Positions 16,386 through 26,645 of a stretch of 64,000 nucleotides of DNA are shown here, piece after piece. The translations under genes were made by a program, and so were the position numbers. This stretch comes from Bacillus sp. PAMC26568. Lineage in GTDB: Bacteria > Bacillota > Bacilli > Bacillales > Bacillaceae. Under the pieces are notes generated by a model. The model did not search any database. It was not told the origin of the DNA and saw only the letters and a program-made list of their open reading frames with translations. The stretch is taken from positions 2,418,001 through 2,482,000 of the forward strand of contig NZ_CP060137.1 in assembly GCF_014235785.1 (NCBI RefSeq), given 5' to 3'. How positions within the stretch are numbered: the stretch's first letter is position 1; each line of letters opens with the position of its first letter.

Positions 16386-18347
16386 TTATTCCTCCTCTGC
16401 GACGGACAAGTTCTCGTTTTCTAAGATGTTGGTTTCTTCATCTAAGCCAAAGGCAACGTTGCTCTCAATCCATTTACGCCTTGGTTCAACTTTGTCCCCC
16501 ATTAAGGTAGTCACACGTCTCTCAGCACGGGCTGCATCATCAATGCGGACACGGATTAACGTTCTTGTCTCAGGGTCCATAGTCGTTTCCCATAGCTGAT
16601 CTGCATTCATTTCTCCAAGGCCTTTATAGCGCTGAATCATGTAGCCTTTTCCCACTTTTTTCAGAACGTCTTGAAGTTCTTCATCAGACCACGCGTATTC
16701 CACAACTGCTTTTTTTCCGGTGCCTTTGCTTACTTTATACAATGGCGGCAGTGCAATAAATACTTTGCCAGCTTCAATCAGCGGCTTCATATAACGATAA
16801 AAGAAAGTCAAAATCAGAACTTGAATGTGTGCACCATCTGTATCTGCATCTGTCATGATGATGACTTTATCGTAATTGCAGTCTTCTACGTTAAAGTCTG
16901 CTCCGACGCCTGCACCGATCGCATGAATTATTGTATTAATCTCTTCATTTTTAAAGATATCTGCAAGCTTGGCTTTTTCAGTATTGATAACTTTACCCCT
17001 TAGTGGGAGCACAGCCTGAAAACGGCGATCGCGTCCTTGTTTAGCTGAACCGCCTGCTGAATCACCCTCAACCAGGTAGATTTCATTTCTTTGAGGATTC
17101 CTTGACTGTGCGGGAGTGAGCTTTCCGCTAAGTGTCGCTTCTGAACGCTTTCTCTTCTTCCCGCTTCTTGCTTCTTCCCTGGCCTTTCTAGCTGCTTCAC
17201 GAGCCTGAAATGCTTTAATGGCTTTTCTGACAAGCAATGTGCTCGTCTCAGGGTTTTCTTCTAAAAAGTAGGCAAGATTTTCCGATACGACAGAATCTAC
17301 AGCCGATCTTGCTTCACTCGTGCCAAGCTTTCCCTTTGTCTGACCTTCGAATTGAAGGAGCTCTTCAGGAATCCTGACAGAAATAATGGCAGAAAGGCCT
17401 TCACGAATATCTGAACCATCAAGGTTTTTATCTTTTTCTTTCAAAATACCCACTTTTCTAGCGTATTCGTTAAATGCACGTGTCATAGCTGTTTTAGAAC
17501 CCGCTTCATGAGTACCGCCATCTTTTGTGCGAACGTTATTTACAAACGAGAGAATGTTCTCGGAATATCCGTCGTTAAATTGAAAGGCAAATTCCACCTC
17601 TATGCTGTTTTGAATTCCTTCAAAGGACACTACCGTATGCAGGGAGTCCTTCTCTTCATTTAAATAGGAAACAAACGCTTCAATTCCTGTTTCATAATGA
17701 TAGATTTCTTTCGTCTGATTTCGATCATCAATCAACTCGATTTTCAGCCCTTTTAAAAGAAATGCTGATTCACGCAAACGCTCGCTTAGTGTCTCAGCGT
17801 TATAAGTTGTGTTGCTGAAAATAAGCGGATCTGGTTTAAAATGGATAATTGTTCCCGTTTTGTTTGTCTTCCCGATATTTTCAAGAGTCGTTGCAGGTTT
17901 ACCGCCATTTTCAAAACGCTGTTCATATATAAATCCATCACGATGAATGGTTACGATCACCCATTCAGACAGTGCGTTTACTACTGATGCACCGACGCCA
18001 TGCAGTCCTCCGCTAGTCTTATAGCCGCCTTGTCCGAACTTCCCGCCTGCATGAAGAACGGTCATAATGACTTCAGCTGTCGGTTTGCCAAGCTTGTGCA
18101 TTCCTGTTGGCATGCCGCGTCCTTTATCTTGTACAGATATACTGTTGTCTTTATGTATTTTAACGATTATGTGATCTCCAAATCCGCCTAATGCTTCATC
18201 AACGGAATTATCAACGATTTCATAAACGAGGTGATGCAAACCTCTTGAATCAGTGCTTCCGATATACATACCCGGTCTTTTCCGCACTGCTTCCAAACCT
18301 TCTAATACTTGAATCGCATCATCATTGTAATCAAACTGCTTACCCAA
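16386..18347 (-). CDS. parE: DNA topoisomerase IV subunit B
   Basis: 653 residues from the TTG at 18347 (protein start GKQFDYNDDAIQVLEGLEAV), nine to ten bases after AAAGGAG; a longer frame to 18383 lacks a ribosome site. GHKL ATPase motifs EIVDNSVDEA and GRGMPTGMH, the glycine-rich lid GGLHGVGASVVNALS, and TOPRIM motifs EGDSAGGSAKQGRDR and DADTDGAHI are all seen. It drives the ATP gate of topoisomerase IV. Confidence 0.96.
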   Translation of the reverse strand: MGKQFDYNDDAIQVLEGLEAVRKRPGMYIGSTDSRGLHHLVYEIVDNSVDEALGGFGDHIIVKIHKDNSISVQDKGRGMPTGMHKLGKPTAEVIMTVLHAGGKFGQGGYKTSGGLHGVGASVVNALSEWVIVTIHRDGFIYEQRFENGGKPATTLENIGKTNKTGTIIHFKPDPLIFSNTTYNAETLSERLRESAFLLKGLKIELIDDRNQTKEIYHYETGIEAFVSYLNEEKDSLHTVVSFEGIQNSIEVEFAFQFNDGYSENILSFVNNVRTKDGGTHEAGSKTAMTRAFNEYARKVGILKEKDKNLDGSDIREGLSAIISVRIPEELLQFEGQTKGKLGTSEARSAVDSVVSENLAYFLEENPETSTLLVRKAIKAFQAREAARKAREEARSGKKRKRSEATLSGKLTPAQSRNPQRNEIYLVEGDSAGGSAKQGRDRRFQAVLPLRGKVINTEKAKLADIFKNEEINTIIHAIGAGVGADFNVEDCNYDKVIIMTDADTDGAHIQVLILTFFYRYMKPLIEAGKVFIALPPLYKVSKGTGKKAVVEYAWSDEELQDVLKKVGKGYMIQRYKGLGEMNADQLWETTMDPETRTLIRVRIDDAARAERRVTTLMGDKVEPRRKWIESNVAFGLDEETNILENENLSVAEEE

Positions 18348-18803
18348 ACGATTTAAGCTCCTTTCAAAAAAAACAAATGTCACGTCAGAGATTTGCTGCG
18401 TATCAAAGAACGTATGTTTCTATATCGTATCTTACATTCTGGCAACGTGACAAGTCCTGCACCTTTACTCTTTATTAATTTTACCATTGTTTAGAAAAAG
18501 TAGCGTATAAAAATCAATACCCAAGCTATATTTTATCGGTTACAAATAATTTCGCAAACTAAATATTAGCAGAAGTCAGCTAAAATGAAAAATATTTTGG
18601 AAAAATGTTGAAGTTTATACTCAAGTTCAGCATTGTCATTATGTGATTTCAAATGGATATAATCATACAAAAGGAGCAATTATTATTTTTTCCTGCTAAA
18701 GGATACGATAGCAAAGGCCAAAGCTTCTGAACTGTTTTGGGGCATGTGCATCGGCAGCAGCTGGAGGAAACTAAAACAGGAAGGGAATGATTTGATGTAT
18801 AAG
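18348..18803. other. Region upstream of parE, no gene called
   Basis: About 450 bases between parE and the yneT terminator. It should hold the parE promoter. AAAGGAG at about 18671 precedes a frame without a good start codon (see rejected items). Confidence 0.5.
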
Positions 18804-18835
18804 AAAAATCACAGGGATCATACCCTGCGATTTTT
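18804..18835. terminator. Terminator of yneT
   Basis: AAAAATCACAGGG and CCCTGCGATTTTT pair with one mismatch around a six-base loop, flanked by A and T runs. It overlaps the yneT stop region. Confidence 0.8.
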
Positions 18836-19247
18836 ATTTCGTTAACGCATGTTCTACTTTTATGCAGCGATCCATGATGACGGTGTAGCCTTTTTCTTTC
18901 AGCAGCTGATAAGCTTCTTCATTCACAAGTCCAAGCTGTGCCCAAAAAACATCAGCATCAATTTCTAAAAATTCTTCTGCAACCGGAAGCAATTGTTCTG
19001 AGCGGCGAAATACGTTCACGATATCTATGTGTCCATCTATTTCTTTCAATGAGCCGACAGCTTTAACTCCTAATGCTTCCTTAATTGTTGGATTTACAGG
19101 GATAATTTCATATCCCGCATCCTGCATGGCTTTGCTCACCATGTAAGATGTCCGGTCTGGCTGATCAGATAAACCTACAACGGCAATGCGTTTGCTCTTT
19201 TTTAAAATGCTGCCGATTTCTTCTCTTGAAGGGATTGATATACTCAT
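18834..19247 (-). CDS. yneT: CoA-binding protein, YccU/YneT family
   Basis: 137 residues. RIAVVGLSDQPDRTSYMVSKA at about residues 20-40 is the Rossmann-like dinucleotide/CoA-binding loop of the CoA_binding domain (as in succinyl-CoA synthetase alpha), here as a stand-alone domain; then IIPVNPT and DRCIKVEH near the end. The biological role of this family is not established. Divergent from plsY and next to parE, as in B. subtilis. Confidence 0.85.
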   Translation of the reverse strand: MSISIPSREEIGSILKKSKRIAVVGLSDQPDRTSYMVSKAMQDAGYEIIPVNPTIKEALGVKAVGSLKEIDGHIDIVNVFRRSEQLLPVAEEFLEIDADVFWAQLGLVNEEAYQLLKEKGYTVIMDRCIKVEHALTK

Positions 19248-19363
19248 ATAAAAAACTCCTTTTAGATGATTTTTTTCCGTTTCTTTCTTATGACGTAGTC
19301 TTAAGTGCTAGTTACATGATAAAATAAGATTATTCATTTTAAGATTAAAGGAGAGCGTATCCA

Positions 19364-19948
19364 TTGATGATTGCAATCATTATTATTTTAGCTTATTTAC
19401 TCGGTTCCATTCCTTCTGGCTTAATTGTAGGGAAGGTTGGATATGGTATTGACATTCGTGAGCACGGCAGCGGGAACCTTGGGGGAACGAACACATTTCG
19501 GACACTTGGTGTAAAAGCTGGCTTGATTGTAACAATTGCTGATATTCTGAAAGGAACACTTGCTGCATCTCTCCCTTTGCTATTTGGAGTAGAAAGCGTG
19601 CATCCGCTGCTTATTGGACTTTTTGCTGTCATCGGCCATACGTACCCTCTGTTTGCTAATTTTAAGGGCGGTAAAGCAGTTGCAACATCAGGAGGCATTC
19701 TGCTGTTCTTTACACCAATATTGTTCGTCACAATGCTAGCTGTATTCTTTCTCATATTATACATCACAAAATACGTATCGCTGTCTTCTATGCTCACAGG
19801 CATCTATGCTATCATATTCAGCATCTTCAATGGAGATCCGATTCTGATTTTAGTAGTCAGCATCTTGACCTTATTTGTTATATACCGTCATCGGGCAAAC
19901 ATTAAACGCATAAAGGACAAAACAGAGCCTAAAGTTAAATGGATATAA
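19364..19948 (+). CDS. plsY: Glycerol-3-phosphate acyltransferase PlsY
   Basis: 194 residues, five membrane helices. Conserved motifs [24 protein letters not shown] and [19 protein letters not shown] identify PlsY, which transfers the acyl group from acyl-phosphate (made by PlsX) to glycerol 3-phosphate, the first step of phospholipid synthesis. Start TTG at 19364 with ATG next to it; AAAGGAG lies ten bases before the TTG. Confidence 0.95.
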   Translation: MMIAIIIILAYLLGSIPSGLIVGKVGYGIDIREHGSGNLGGTNTFRTLGVKAGLIVTIADILKGTLAASLPLLFGVESVHPLLIGLFAVIGHTYPLFANFKGGKAVATSGGILLFFTPILFVTMLAVFFLILYITKYVSLSSMLTGIYAIIFSIFNGDPILILVVSILTLFVIYRHRANIKRIKDKTEPKVKWI

Positions 19949-19972
19949 AGCTGCCTTGCTGGCGGCTTTTTT
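19947..19972 (+). terminator. Terminator of plsY
   Basis: AAAGCTGCC and GGCGGCTTT around five bases, then a T run, starting at the plsY stop. Confidence 0.85.
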
Positions 19973-20129
19973 CATTTTCGCAAAAAAATTTTATAATGAA
20001 AGACAATGGCTATATAGCAGACAGTTAGCACCTGTTCCATCTGGATCTTAATTGGTTTTTTGAACATGATTTCTTTTTTACAATGTATCGTTTATGATAG
20101 TAAAAAGATCTTAACAGGAGAATAGGCAG

Positions 20130-21236
20130 ATGAAAAAATGGATAATCACAGTAATTGCTATACTCGCTTTAATCGTAATATCACTTTTTATTTTTGTAAT
20201 ACCCAATGCGGAAAAGACGTACCCATCGAAAGCGCATTCAGGATTGAATATGGGTCATACTTCTAAATCATTTAAATCAGAGGTTACGCTATCTGCACTT
20301 GGAGATATCCTCATTCACGGCAGGGTCTACAATCAGGCAAAGACAGGAAGCGGTTCCTATAATTTTAAACCAATGATACAAGATGTTAAACCTTTAATTG
20401 GAAAGGCAGATATCACGTTCGCCAATCAGGAAACGATGATTGGCGGAACAGAAATCGGACTATCTACTTATCCATCATTTAACAGCCCTTTTGAAGTTGT
20501 AGATGCTTTTCAGGATGCAGGTGTCGATATCGCCGGCATTGCCAACAATCATACACTGGATCGCGGTGAGAAGGCAATATTAAATGCAACCGACCGGTAT
20601 GATGAAATTGGTCTTCCTTATGTAGGCGGCTATCGCAATCAGCAAGATGCAAATACTCCACGTGTCATAAATAAAAATGGGGTAAAATTAGGTTTTCTTG
20701 CTTATACATACGGAACAAATGGCATTCCTGTACCAGAAGGGAAACCTTATCTCGTTAATTTAATTGATAAAGATAAAATGAAAAAAGAAATTGAAGAAAT
20801 GAAAAAGCTGTCAGACGTAGTTATTGTAAGCATGCATTGGGGGGTTGAGTATATTCGGCTTCCAAATGAAGAACAGCAGGAGTTAGCCCAGTTTCTGGCT
20901 GATCAAGGCGTCCATTTAGTCATTGGCCATCACCCTCATGTTCTTCAGCCGATGGAATGGCTGGAAGGTCAAAACGGGAGTAAAACGTTTGTTGTCTATT
21001 CTTTGGGTAACTTCTTATCAGGTCAAGTTGGTGATTATAAAGATATTGGCGGAATATTCTCCATTAAAATGACGAAAGAGCTAAAAAATGGAACAAAGAA
21101 GATTGAATTGTCTGAGCCTGGTTTTATTCCGACGATTGTTGTCAATCAAACGAACTACCGTGTAAAAGAGCTTGAAAATGTAGATAGTGAAAGAAATAAA
21201 GCGATATATGAGCACATGTTTCAATATCTTAAGTAG
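20130..21236 (+). CDS. CapA-family (PGA_cap) membrane-anchored metallophosphoesterase-like protein
   Basis: 368 residues. An N-terminal membrane anchor (IITVIAILALIVISLFIFV) precedes a CapA domain: SALGDILIHGRV, TFANQETMIGG, GVDIAGIANNHTLDRG, VSMHWGVEY and VIGHHPHVLQPMEW, all typical metal-site blocks of this fold. CapA/PgsA takes part in poly-gamma-glutamate export, but many paralogs lie outside pgs operons, as here, and their role is unknown. It stands alone between plsY and yneR, a position not used in B. subtilis. Confidence 0.85.
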   Translation: MKKWIITVIAILALIVISLFIFVIPNAEKTYPSKAHSGLNMGHTSKSFKSEVTLSALGDILIHGRVYNQAKTGSGSYNFKPMIQDVKPLIGKADITFANQETMIGGTEIGLSTYPSFNSPFEVVDAFQDAGVDIAGIANNHTLDRGEKAILNATDRYDEIGLPYVGGYRNQQDANTPRVINKNGVKLGFLAYTYGTNGIPVPEGKPYLVNLIDKDKMKKEIEEMKKLSDVVIVSMHWGVEYIRLPNEEQQELAQFLADQGVHLVIGHHPHVLQPMEWLEGQNGSKTFVVYSLGNFLSGQVGDYKDIGGIFSIKMTKELKNGTKKIELSEPGFIPTIVVNQTNYRVKELENVDSERNKAIYEHMFQYLK

Positions 21237-21305
21237 GAAATTTGCTCTTTTCTGTTTTTGTTTTGCCTTTTCGTGGTATCGTATGAGGGAAGGAGTGATA
21301 CTCAT

Positions 21306-21608
21306 ATGAACATACATATTAGCGATGAGGCTGTAAAGTGGTATCAGCAGGAGATGAATATTGTAAGCGGAGATTCCTTTCGTTTTTTCGTCAGGTATGG
21401 AGGAAATAGCACAATTCAAAAAGGTTTTTCCCTAGGTGTTGTAAAAGATCAGCCTGAACAAATTGGTGCAAAAACAGAAAGAGATGGCATTACCTTTTTT
21501 ATTGAAGAAAGTGATATCTGGTATTTCGATCAAAACGATCTAGTTATTGATTTTGATAAAGAAAAAGGCGAGCCCGCTTTTGATTATAAAAAACCCGCAG
21601 ATGAATGA
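21306..21608 (+). CDS. yneR: HesB/IscA-like protein YneR
   Basis: 100 residues from the ATG at 21306, preceded by GGAAGGAG; an in-frame ATG at 21258 has no ribosome site. Starts MNIHISDEAVKWYQQEM, then FRFFVRYGGNSTIQKGFSLGV, matching the HesB-like YneR group, which keeps the fold of iron-sulfur scaffold IscA but lacks its three cysteines (none seen here). An iron-sulfur role is therefore doubtful. Convergent with yneQ. Confidence 0.85.
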   Translation: MNIHISDEAVKWYQQEMNIVSGDSFRFFVRYGGNSTIQKGFSLGVVKDQPEQIGAKTERDGITFFIEESDIWYFDQNDLVIDFDKEKGEPAFDYKKPADE

Positions 21609-21621
21609 TCTGCGGGTTTTT
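21589..21621. terminator. Bidirectional terminator between yneR and yneQ
   Basis: AAAAACCCGCAGAT and ATCTGCGGGTTTTT are perfect arms around five bases. The hairpin contains the yneR stop and abuts the yneQ stop, serving both strands. Confidence 0.9.
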
Positions 21622-21922
21622 ATTGTAAACGGAAGCGTTCAATCTGATCCGTCAGGTTATGAGCTGTTAAAACCTTAATTTGAACGTCCCCCATCAGGTC
21701 AAAATGCGGATAATGCTTGTCCTGATGAATCCACTCTTTTTTTAAGCCGTAGATTTCTCCCCAGGCAATTAGTTTTTTAATATCTGAGCAGCCCGCTTTT
21801 GTAACAGCATGTGATTTCGAAAACCGCGGATCTATCCAATAATGAGTTAAAAAAGCAAGTTCACCGGCGGCTACTTTTGTTTTCCAGGCCACAAGTTCCT
21901 TACGTTTAATTCCAAATGCCAT
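21620..21922 (-). CDS. yneQ: YneQ-like protein of unknown function
   Basis: 100 residues, basic, with many aromatic residues (FLTHYWIDPRF, HYPHFDLMGDVQIKV). No known catalytic motif, signal or membrane segment. Identified by its place between yneR and the thioesterase gene yneP, as in B. subtilis; it follows yneP by nine bases, so the two form an operon. Confidence 0.75.
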   Translation of the reverse strand: MAFGIKRKELVAWKTKVAAGELAFLTHYWIDPRFSKSHAVTKAGCSDIKKLIAWGEIYGLKKEWIHQDKHYPHFDLMGDVQIKVLTAHNLTDQIERFRLQ

Positions 21923-21931
21923 TCATTACCC

Positions 21932-22348
21932 CTACTTTTTTGCTTTTTCATATGCCTCATGCCATTCCGGATACTTTTTTCGAATTTGTATTGGCTTAAA
22001 ATTCTCTTTTTTAACACATACATGATTCGATACAGCCTGAAGTGCCAATTCTCCATCATCTTTGTACATTTCATAGCCATAAGCTACTTTAAATCCGTTA
22101 TATTCTTCGATCCAAGTATGTACAGTTACTCTTTCACCATATTTCATCGGTTTTTTATACTGTACCTGCAAATCAACAACCGGTGAGATAATTCCTTCTT
22201 TTTCCATATCGGCATATGAAAAACCGAGATCTTTTATAAGCTGTGTTCTCCCGACTTCCATCCAAATTAAATAATTTGCGTGGTATACAACACCCATTTG
22301 ATCTGTTTCTGCGTACCTTACCTCAATCTCTTTTTTTGAAACAAGCAT
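21932..22348 (-). CDS. yneP: Acyl-CoA thioesterase, 4HBT (hotdog) family
   Basis: 138 residues. VRYAETDQMGVVYHANYLIWMEVGRT holds the catalytic aspartate of the 4-hydroxybenzoyl-CoA thioesterase fold (YbgC/FadM group). It should hydrolyse acyl-CoA; the physiological substrate is unknown. First gene of the yneP-yneQ unit. Confidence 0.88.
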   Translation of the reverse strand: MLVSKKEIEVRYAETDQMGVVYHANYLIWMEVGRTQLIKDLGFSYADMEKEGIISPVVDLQVQYKKPMKYGERVTVHTWIEEYNGFKVAYGYEMYKDDGELALQAVSNHVCVKKENFKPIQIRKKYPEWHEAYEKAKK

Positions 22349-22438
22349 GAATCTTCCCTCTCCTTATGCAGCATCCAAAAATAGGACAACGAATAAATAT
22401 TATCATACCATACCCACTGAATTTGGCACAAAACAAAA

Positions 22439-22462
22439 GAGATGACCTATAGAGGCCATCTC
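22439..22462 (-). terminator. Terminator of tlp
   Basis: GAGATGGCC and GGTCATCTC (one mismatch) with a T-rich tail on the minus strand, just after the tlp stop. Confidence 0.75.
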
Positions 22463-22473
22463 TGATTGGATTT

Positions 22474-22707
22474 TTATGATTTATAACCATTTTCACGAGC
22501 AGCCGCTTCATCGCTGATCTCAGCACGAAATGCTTCAATACTTTCCTCACGGCGGTGATTTTTAGCTTCAATTCTTTCACGTTCTTCTCCACTTGCAAAT
22601 TCTGCGGTTTCTTGTGCTTTTTCAATGTTTGCAATTGTGTTCTGAACCATGTCCTGAAGCTTTTCTACATTATCTGAACGATCATCTGGATTTGTTTTAT
22701 AACCCAT
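22474..22707 (-). CDS. tlp: Small acid-soluble spore protein Tlp
   Basis: 77 residues from the ATG at 22707 after [27 protein letters not shown] and the following glutamate-rich coiled-coil region match Tlp (thioredoxin-like SASP family), made in the forespore. It follows sspN by about 80 bases, the normal sspN-tlp arrangement. Confidence 0.9.
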   Translation of the reverse strand: MGYKTNPDDRSDNVEKLQDMVQNTIANIEKAQETAEFASGEERERIEAKNHRREESIEAFRAEISDEAAARENGYKS

Positions 22708-22790
22708 GAGAGAACACATCCTTACCATTATTTAATCAAAAAACACTTGTATAAACAATTAGTTAACATAATATTATTATGTTTTTTATA

Positions 22791-22934
22791 CTACTCGCCT
22801 TTTGTTTGCATGACCTGTGGATGTTCATTTGTTTTATTCTGCATTTTTTTGCCTTTATTTCCCCCAAAGCCTCTTGATTTAGTACCGATATGATTGGGAG
22901 TAAAGTGGCTTTGTTTATCGTTAGAGTTTGTCAT
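22791..22934 (-). CDS. sspN: Small acid-soluble spore protein N
   Basis: 47 residues. Reads MTNSNDKQSHFTPNHIGTK followed by SRGFGGNKGKKM, the SspN pattern. GGAGGCGAAGA lies before the ATG. Expected to be expressed in the forespore (sigma G) together with tlp. Minor SASP; its role in the dormant spore is not clear. Confidence 0.9.
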   Translation of the reverse strand: MTNSNDKQSHFTPNHIGTKSRGFGGNKGKKMQNKTNEHPQVMQTKGE

Positions 22935-23001
22935 GATTCTTCGCCTCCTCACATTTATCTTTTCCATGAAGGGCTCAGGTCATGATAACCAAGTGTTGGA
23001 T

Positions 23002-23133
23002 TTAGCTCAGCTTATTCAGCAGACGCTGCTCCACTCTCTCTTCAAGTCTGTTTATTGCTTCTTCATCTTTTAACAATTCTCTTTTATTTTCCTGCACCAA
23101 TTCTTCAAATGTAAGTTTTTTTATTTTTCTCAT
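23002..23133 (-). CDS. FbpB-family small basic protein
   Basis: 43 residues: MRKIKKLTFEELVQENKREL, then a Glu/Arg-rich helix. This matches the Fur-regulated basic protein family (FbpB and relatives), some members of which act with the small RNA FsrA in iron sparing. GGAGG lies eight bases before the ATG. No obvious Fur box was identified, so iron control is only inferred. Confidence 0.75.
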   Translation of the reverse strand: MRKIKKLTFEELVQENKRELLKDEEAINRLEERVEQRLLNKLS

Positions 23134-23210
23134 TCGTGCACCTCCATATGTATTAAACACAGCTTTTCCATTAAATAGAAAAAATAGTACAAGTTTTTTG
23201 AAAAAATAAA

Positions 23211-23240
23211 AAAAGACTGTTCCATTAAGATGTACAGTCT
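23211..23240 (-). terminator. Terminator of yneN
   Basis: AGACTGT and ACAGTCT arms with seven T following on the minus strand, eight bases after the yneN stop. Confidence 0.75.
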
Positions 23241-23248
23241 AATCAAAC

Positions 23249-23755
23249 TTATAATTCCAGCATTTTTTCCATTGTTTCTTTTGTCATGGCTCCACGTGAA
23301 ATGTTTAATATATTGCCTTCTTCATCTAGAAAATAAGTGGTCGGATACGAATAGACTTCATATTGAACACTGACCCTTCCATCTTTATCCAAGGCTACAG
23401 GAAAAGTCAAATTTCGTTTAGATATAAATGATTCTACATCTTTTATGCTTTTCTCCGCATTTGTCATATTTACAGCTAAAACAATGACACGATCCCCTTG
23501 TTCTTTCTGAAGTTTTTCCATTTCAGGCATTTCTGCTTCACACGGAGGACACCATGTTGCCCAAAAATTGATCATCACTTTTTTGCCTTTTACATCTTCA
23601 AGTCTAACTTGTTCACCGTTTAGCATTTCTAAATTAAACTCAGGCGGCTTATTGCCGATTTCGAGCCCTTCTTTTGGTTCTTTTGGCAAGACGGCGAACC
23701 AAATAGCATAGCCAGCCAAAAACACCAGCAGCCCAATTGCAAGTATCCTTTTCAA
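23249..23755 (-). CDS. yneN: Membrane-anchored thiol-disulfide oxidoreductase, TlpA/ResA family
   Basis: 168 residues from the TTG at 23755 after AAGGGGG. One N-terminal membrane anchor (ILAIGLLVFLAGYAIWFAV), then a thioredoxin domain on the outer side with NFWATWCPPCEAEMPEM, whose CPPC is the redox centre, and a cis-proline loop SYPTTYFLD. Likely reduces or exchanges disulfides in exported proteins. Next to citB as in B. subtilis. Confidence 0.9.
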   Translation of the reverse strand: MKRILAIGLLVFLAGYAIWFAVLPKEPKEGLEIGNKPPEFNLEMLNGEQVRLEDVKGKKVMINFWATWCPPCEAEMPEMEKLQKEQGDRVIVLAVNMTNAEKSIKDVESFISKRNLTFPVALDKDGRVSVQYEVYSYPTTYFLDEEGNILNISRGAMTKETMEKMLEL

Positions 23756-23886
23756 ATCAAGTCCCCCTTGTCCCACACGCTACTACACCAATTATATGTA
23801 CTTCCTGATTAATTAGGACAACCTATATGTATGTGTACCATTTCATTAAATCATCTCTATTTCAAAAGAACAATAAAATACATTAA

Positions 23887-23913
23887 AAAAAGGACGGAAA
23901 TTCCGTCCTTTTC
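23887..23913 (-). terminator. Terminator of citB
   Basis: GGACGGAA and TTCCGTCC around one base, flanked by A and T runs. Confidence 0.85.
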
Positions 23914-23918
23914 ACTTG

Positions 23919-26645
23919 TTAGCCTTTAATTTTTTCGCGTAATACCATTTGAAGGATGCCGCCATGACGGTAGTAGTCAACTTCAACGTCACTGTCAAAA
24001 CGCACAAGCACTTCAAACTCTTTTTCATTTCCTTCTTCATCAGTTGCTCTCACTTTTACATGGTCACGAGGTTTAACAGATTCATCAATCAAAACTTCGA
24101 TTGTTTCTTTACCAGTTAAGCCAAGTACTTCAGCACTTTCACCTTGTTTAAACTGTAGTGGAAGAACTCCCATAAAGACAAGATTGCTTCTGTGAATACG
24201 CTCGAAGCTTTCAGCGATTACTGTTTTGATGCCTAAAAGGTTTGTACCTTTTGCTGCCCAGTCACGTGAGCTTCCCATACCATAATCTTTCCCTGCAAGC
24301 ACAACAAGACCTGTTCCATCTTGTTTGTACTTCATGCAAGCATCATAGATAGAAGTTACTTCACCAGTTGGCCAGTATGTTGTATAGCCGCCTTCTGTTC
24401 CTGGTGCTACTTGGTTTTTGATGCGGATATTAGCAAATGTACCGCGCATCATAACTTCATGATTTCCTCGGCGTGATCCGTAAGAATTAAACTCTCTAGG
24501 GCTTACGCCTTTTTCCTGCAGATAGCGTCCGGCAGGTGTATCTTTTCCGATTGAACCAGCAGGCGAGATATGATCCGTTGTTACAGAATCCCCGAATTTT
24601 GCAACTACTCGTAAATTCGTAAGCGGCTCAACAAGACCTGGCTCTGGATTTAAGTTTTCAAAGAATGGAGGGTTTTGAATATAAGTAGAATCTTCATCCC
24701 ACTGATACAAAGCCTCATCTGTTGTTTGAATCGCATTCCAGCGCTCATTATCATCAAATACTCTGCCATATTCTTGGCGGAATAGTTCTGGTGTTACCGT
24801 TTGTTTTACAATTTCATTTATTTCATCCATTGATGGCCAGATGTCGTTAAAGAAGACATCATTTCCATCTTTGTCTTTACCTAAAGATTCATTCTTTAAG
24901 TCGATATTTACTGTTCCCGCTAAAGCGTATGCGACAACGAGCGGTGGTGAAGCAAGATAGTTACCTTTTACAAGCGGATGAATTCTTCCTTCAAAGTTAC
25001 GGTTACCAGAAAGTACTGATGTAACAAGCAGGTCGTTTTCAGCTACTGCTTTTTCAATCTCATCAGCCAAAGGACCAGAGTTGCCGATACAAGTTGTACA
25101 TCCATACCCTACAACATTGAAACCTAATTGATTCATATATGGCAGCAAGCCTGAATTTTCAAGATAGCCAGTAACAACTTTTGAGCCTGGAGCCAAAGAA
25201 GTTTTTACATAAGCAGGTACTTTCATGCCTTTTTCAATTGCTTTTTTAGCGACTAAACCAGCTCCAACCAAAACATATGGGTTAGATGTGTTTGTACAGC
25301 TTGTGATAGCAGCAATTGCGATCGCACCAGTCTTCATTTTTGTTTCTTCGCCATTCGCCATTGTTACTTTAATTTCTTTATTAGCTTCTGATGCTTCCAA
25401 ACCGAAGCCTTGGTTGCCGCTTGGAGCAGCAAGTGCAGTTTGGAAAGATTTTTGCATAGCAGATAGAGGGATTAAATCTTGAGGACGTTTTGGTCCAGAA
25501 AGATTTGCTTCAATTTCTGCAAGATCGATTTCAACAACAGATGTATAGTCTGGCTCTACATCTGGTGAGAAGAATAGTCCATTTTCTTTGCAGTATGCTT
25601 CTACTACATTTACCAGCTCTTGATCGCGTCCAGTCAATGTCATGTATTGCAATGCTTCATCGTCTACAGGGAAGAATCCGCAAGTTGCACCGTATTCTGG
25701 TGCCATATTTGCAATTGTTGCACGGTCCGCAAGAGGAAGCTTTGATACACCAGGTCCAAAAAATTCAACGAATTTTCCTACAACGCCTTTTTGACGAAGA
25801 ACTTGTGTTACTTTTAAAGCTAAATCCGTTGCTGTTGTGCCATTTGGCATTTGACCTGTTAATTTTACTCCGATTACTTCAGGAACTGGGAAATAAGATG
25901 GCTGTCCAAGCATTCCAGCTTCAGCTTCAATACCGCCTACACCCCATCCTAGAACACCGATTCCGTTGATCATTGTAGTATGTGAATCCGTACCTACAAG
26001 TGAATCAGGATATGTTTCAAAAGTACCATCTTCGCCCTCAACTGCATGGACAACATTAGCCAAGTACTCTAAGTTTACTTGGTGAACGATGCCTGTCGCA
26101 GGAGGAACAGCACGGTAGTTATTAAACGCTTTCTTTGCCCAGCTTAAGAATTTGTAGCGCTCAGCGTTACGTTCGAATTCAAGCTCCATGTTAAATTGCA
26201 GGGAATCCATTGTTCCCGCTTTGTCAACCTGTACAGAATGGTCAATAACTAGATCAACTGTAATCTCAGGATTGATAACATCCGGGTTTCCGCCAATGTC
26301 TGCCATAGCTTTTCTTAAAGAAGCTAGGTCCACAACTGCAGGTACACCAGTAAAATCCTGAAGAATGACACGTGATGGCTTAAATGGAACGTCGAGCTCT
26401 TTTTGCTCTGCCGTGCCCCAGCGAGCGAGATTTTCAACATGTTCTTTTGTAATAACTCTTCCATCTACTTGTCTTAAAACAGACTCAAGTAAAACTTTGA
26501 TTGAGTACGGCAATTTAGAAACATTGCCAACTCCTGCATCTTCTAATGCTTTTAATGAATAGTAGTTGTATGTTTTTCCGCCTACAGTAAAACTTTTACG
26601 CGCTTGGAAAACATCGTGATGTGATAATTGCTGCTGTTTCGTCAT
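23919..26645 (-). CDS. citB: Aconitate hydratase (aconitase, AcnA type)
   Basis: 908 residues, full length for AcnA/IRP-type aconitase. [18 protein letters not shown] with the first cluster cysteine and [12 protein letters not shown] with the other two bind the [4Fe-4S] cluster; the C-terminal swivel domain has [19 protein letters not shown]. Interconverts citrate and isocitrate in the TCA cycle; in B. subtilis it also binds RNA and is needed for sporulation. The start ATG follows AAAAGGGGAG. The 240-base upstream gap should hold a CcpC/CodY-type promoter; I could not define the sites with confidence. Confidence 0.97.
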   Translation of the reverse strand: MTKQQQLSHHDVFQARKSFTVGGKTYNYYSLKALEDAGVGNVSKLPYSIKVLLESVLRQVDGRVITKEHVENLARWGTAEQKELDVPFKPSRVILQDFTGVPAVVDLASLRKAMADIGGNPDVINPEITVDLVIDHSVQVDKAGTMDSLQFNMELEFERNAERYKFLSWAKKAFNNYRAVPPATGIVHQVNLEYLANVVHAVEGEDGTFETYPDSLVGTDSHTTMINGIGVLGWGVGGIEAEAGMLGQPSYFPVPEVIGVKLTGQMPNGTTATDLALKVTQVLRQKGVVGKFVEFFGPGVSKLPLADRATIANMAPEYGATCGFFPVDDEALQYMTLTGRDQELVNVVEAYCKENGLFFSPDVEPDYTSVVEIDLAEIEANLSGPKRPQDLIPLSAMQKSFQTALAAPSGNQGFGLEASEANKEIKVTMANGEETKMKTGAIAIAAITSCTNTSNPYVLVGAGLVAKKAIEKGMKVPAYVKTSLAPGSKVVTGYLENSGLLPYMNQLGFNVVGYGCTTCIGNSGPLADEIEKAVAENDLLVTSVLSGNRNFEGRIHPLVKGNYLASPPLVVAYALAGTVNIDLKNESLGKDKDGNDVFFNDIWPSMDEINEIVKQTVTPELFRQEYGRVFDDNERWNAIQTTDEALYQWDEDSTYIQNPPFFENLNPEPGLVEPLTNLRVVAKFGDSVTTDHISPAGSIGKDTPAGRYLQEKGVSPREFNSYGSRRGNHEVMMRGTFANIRIKNQVAPGTEGGYTTYWPTGEVTSIYDACMKYKQDGTGLVVLAGKDYGMGSSRDWAAKGTNLLGIKTVIAESFERIHRSNLVFMGVLPLQFKQGESAEVLGLTGKETIEVLIDESVKPRDHVKVRATDEEGNEKEFEVLVRFDSDVEVDYYRHGGILQMVLREKIKG

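Noticed and set aside
18693..18845. Possible 50-codon ORF starting with CTG after AAAGGAG
   Set aside because: Start codon is poor and too far from the site, and the frame runs through the yneT terminator and stop.
25490..25969. Plus-strand 159-codon ORF inside citB
   Set aside because: Antisense to a highly conserved aconitase reading frame; Leu/Gln-rich translation typical of a shadow ORF.
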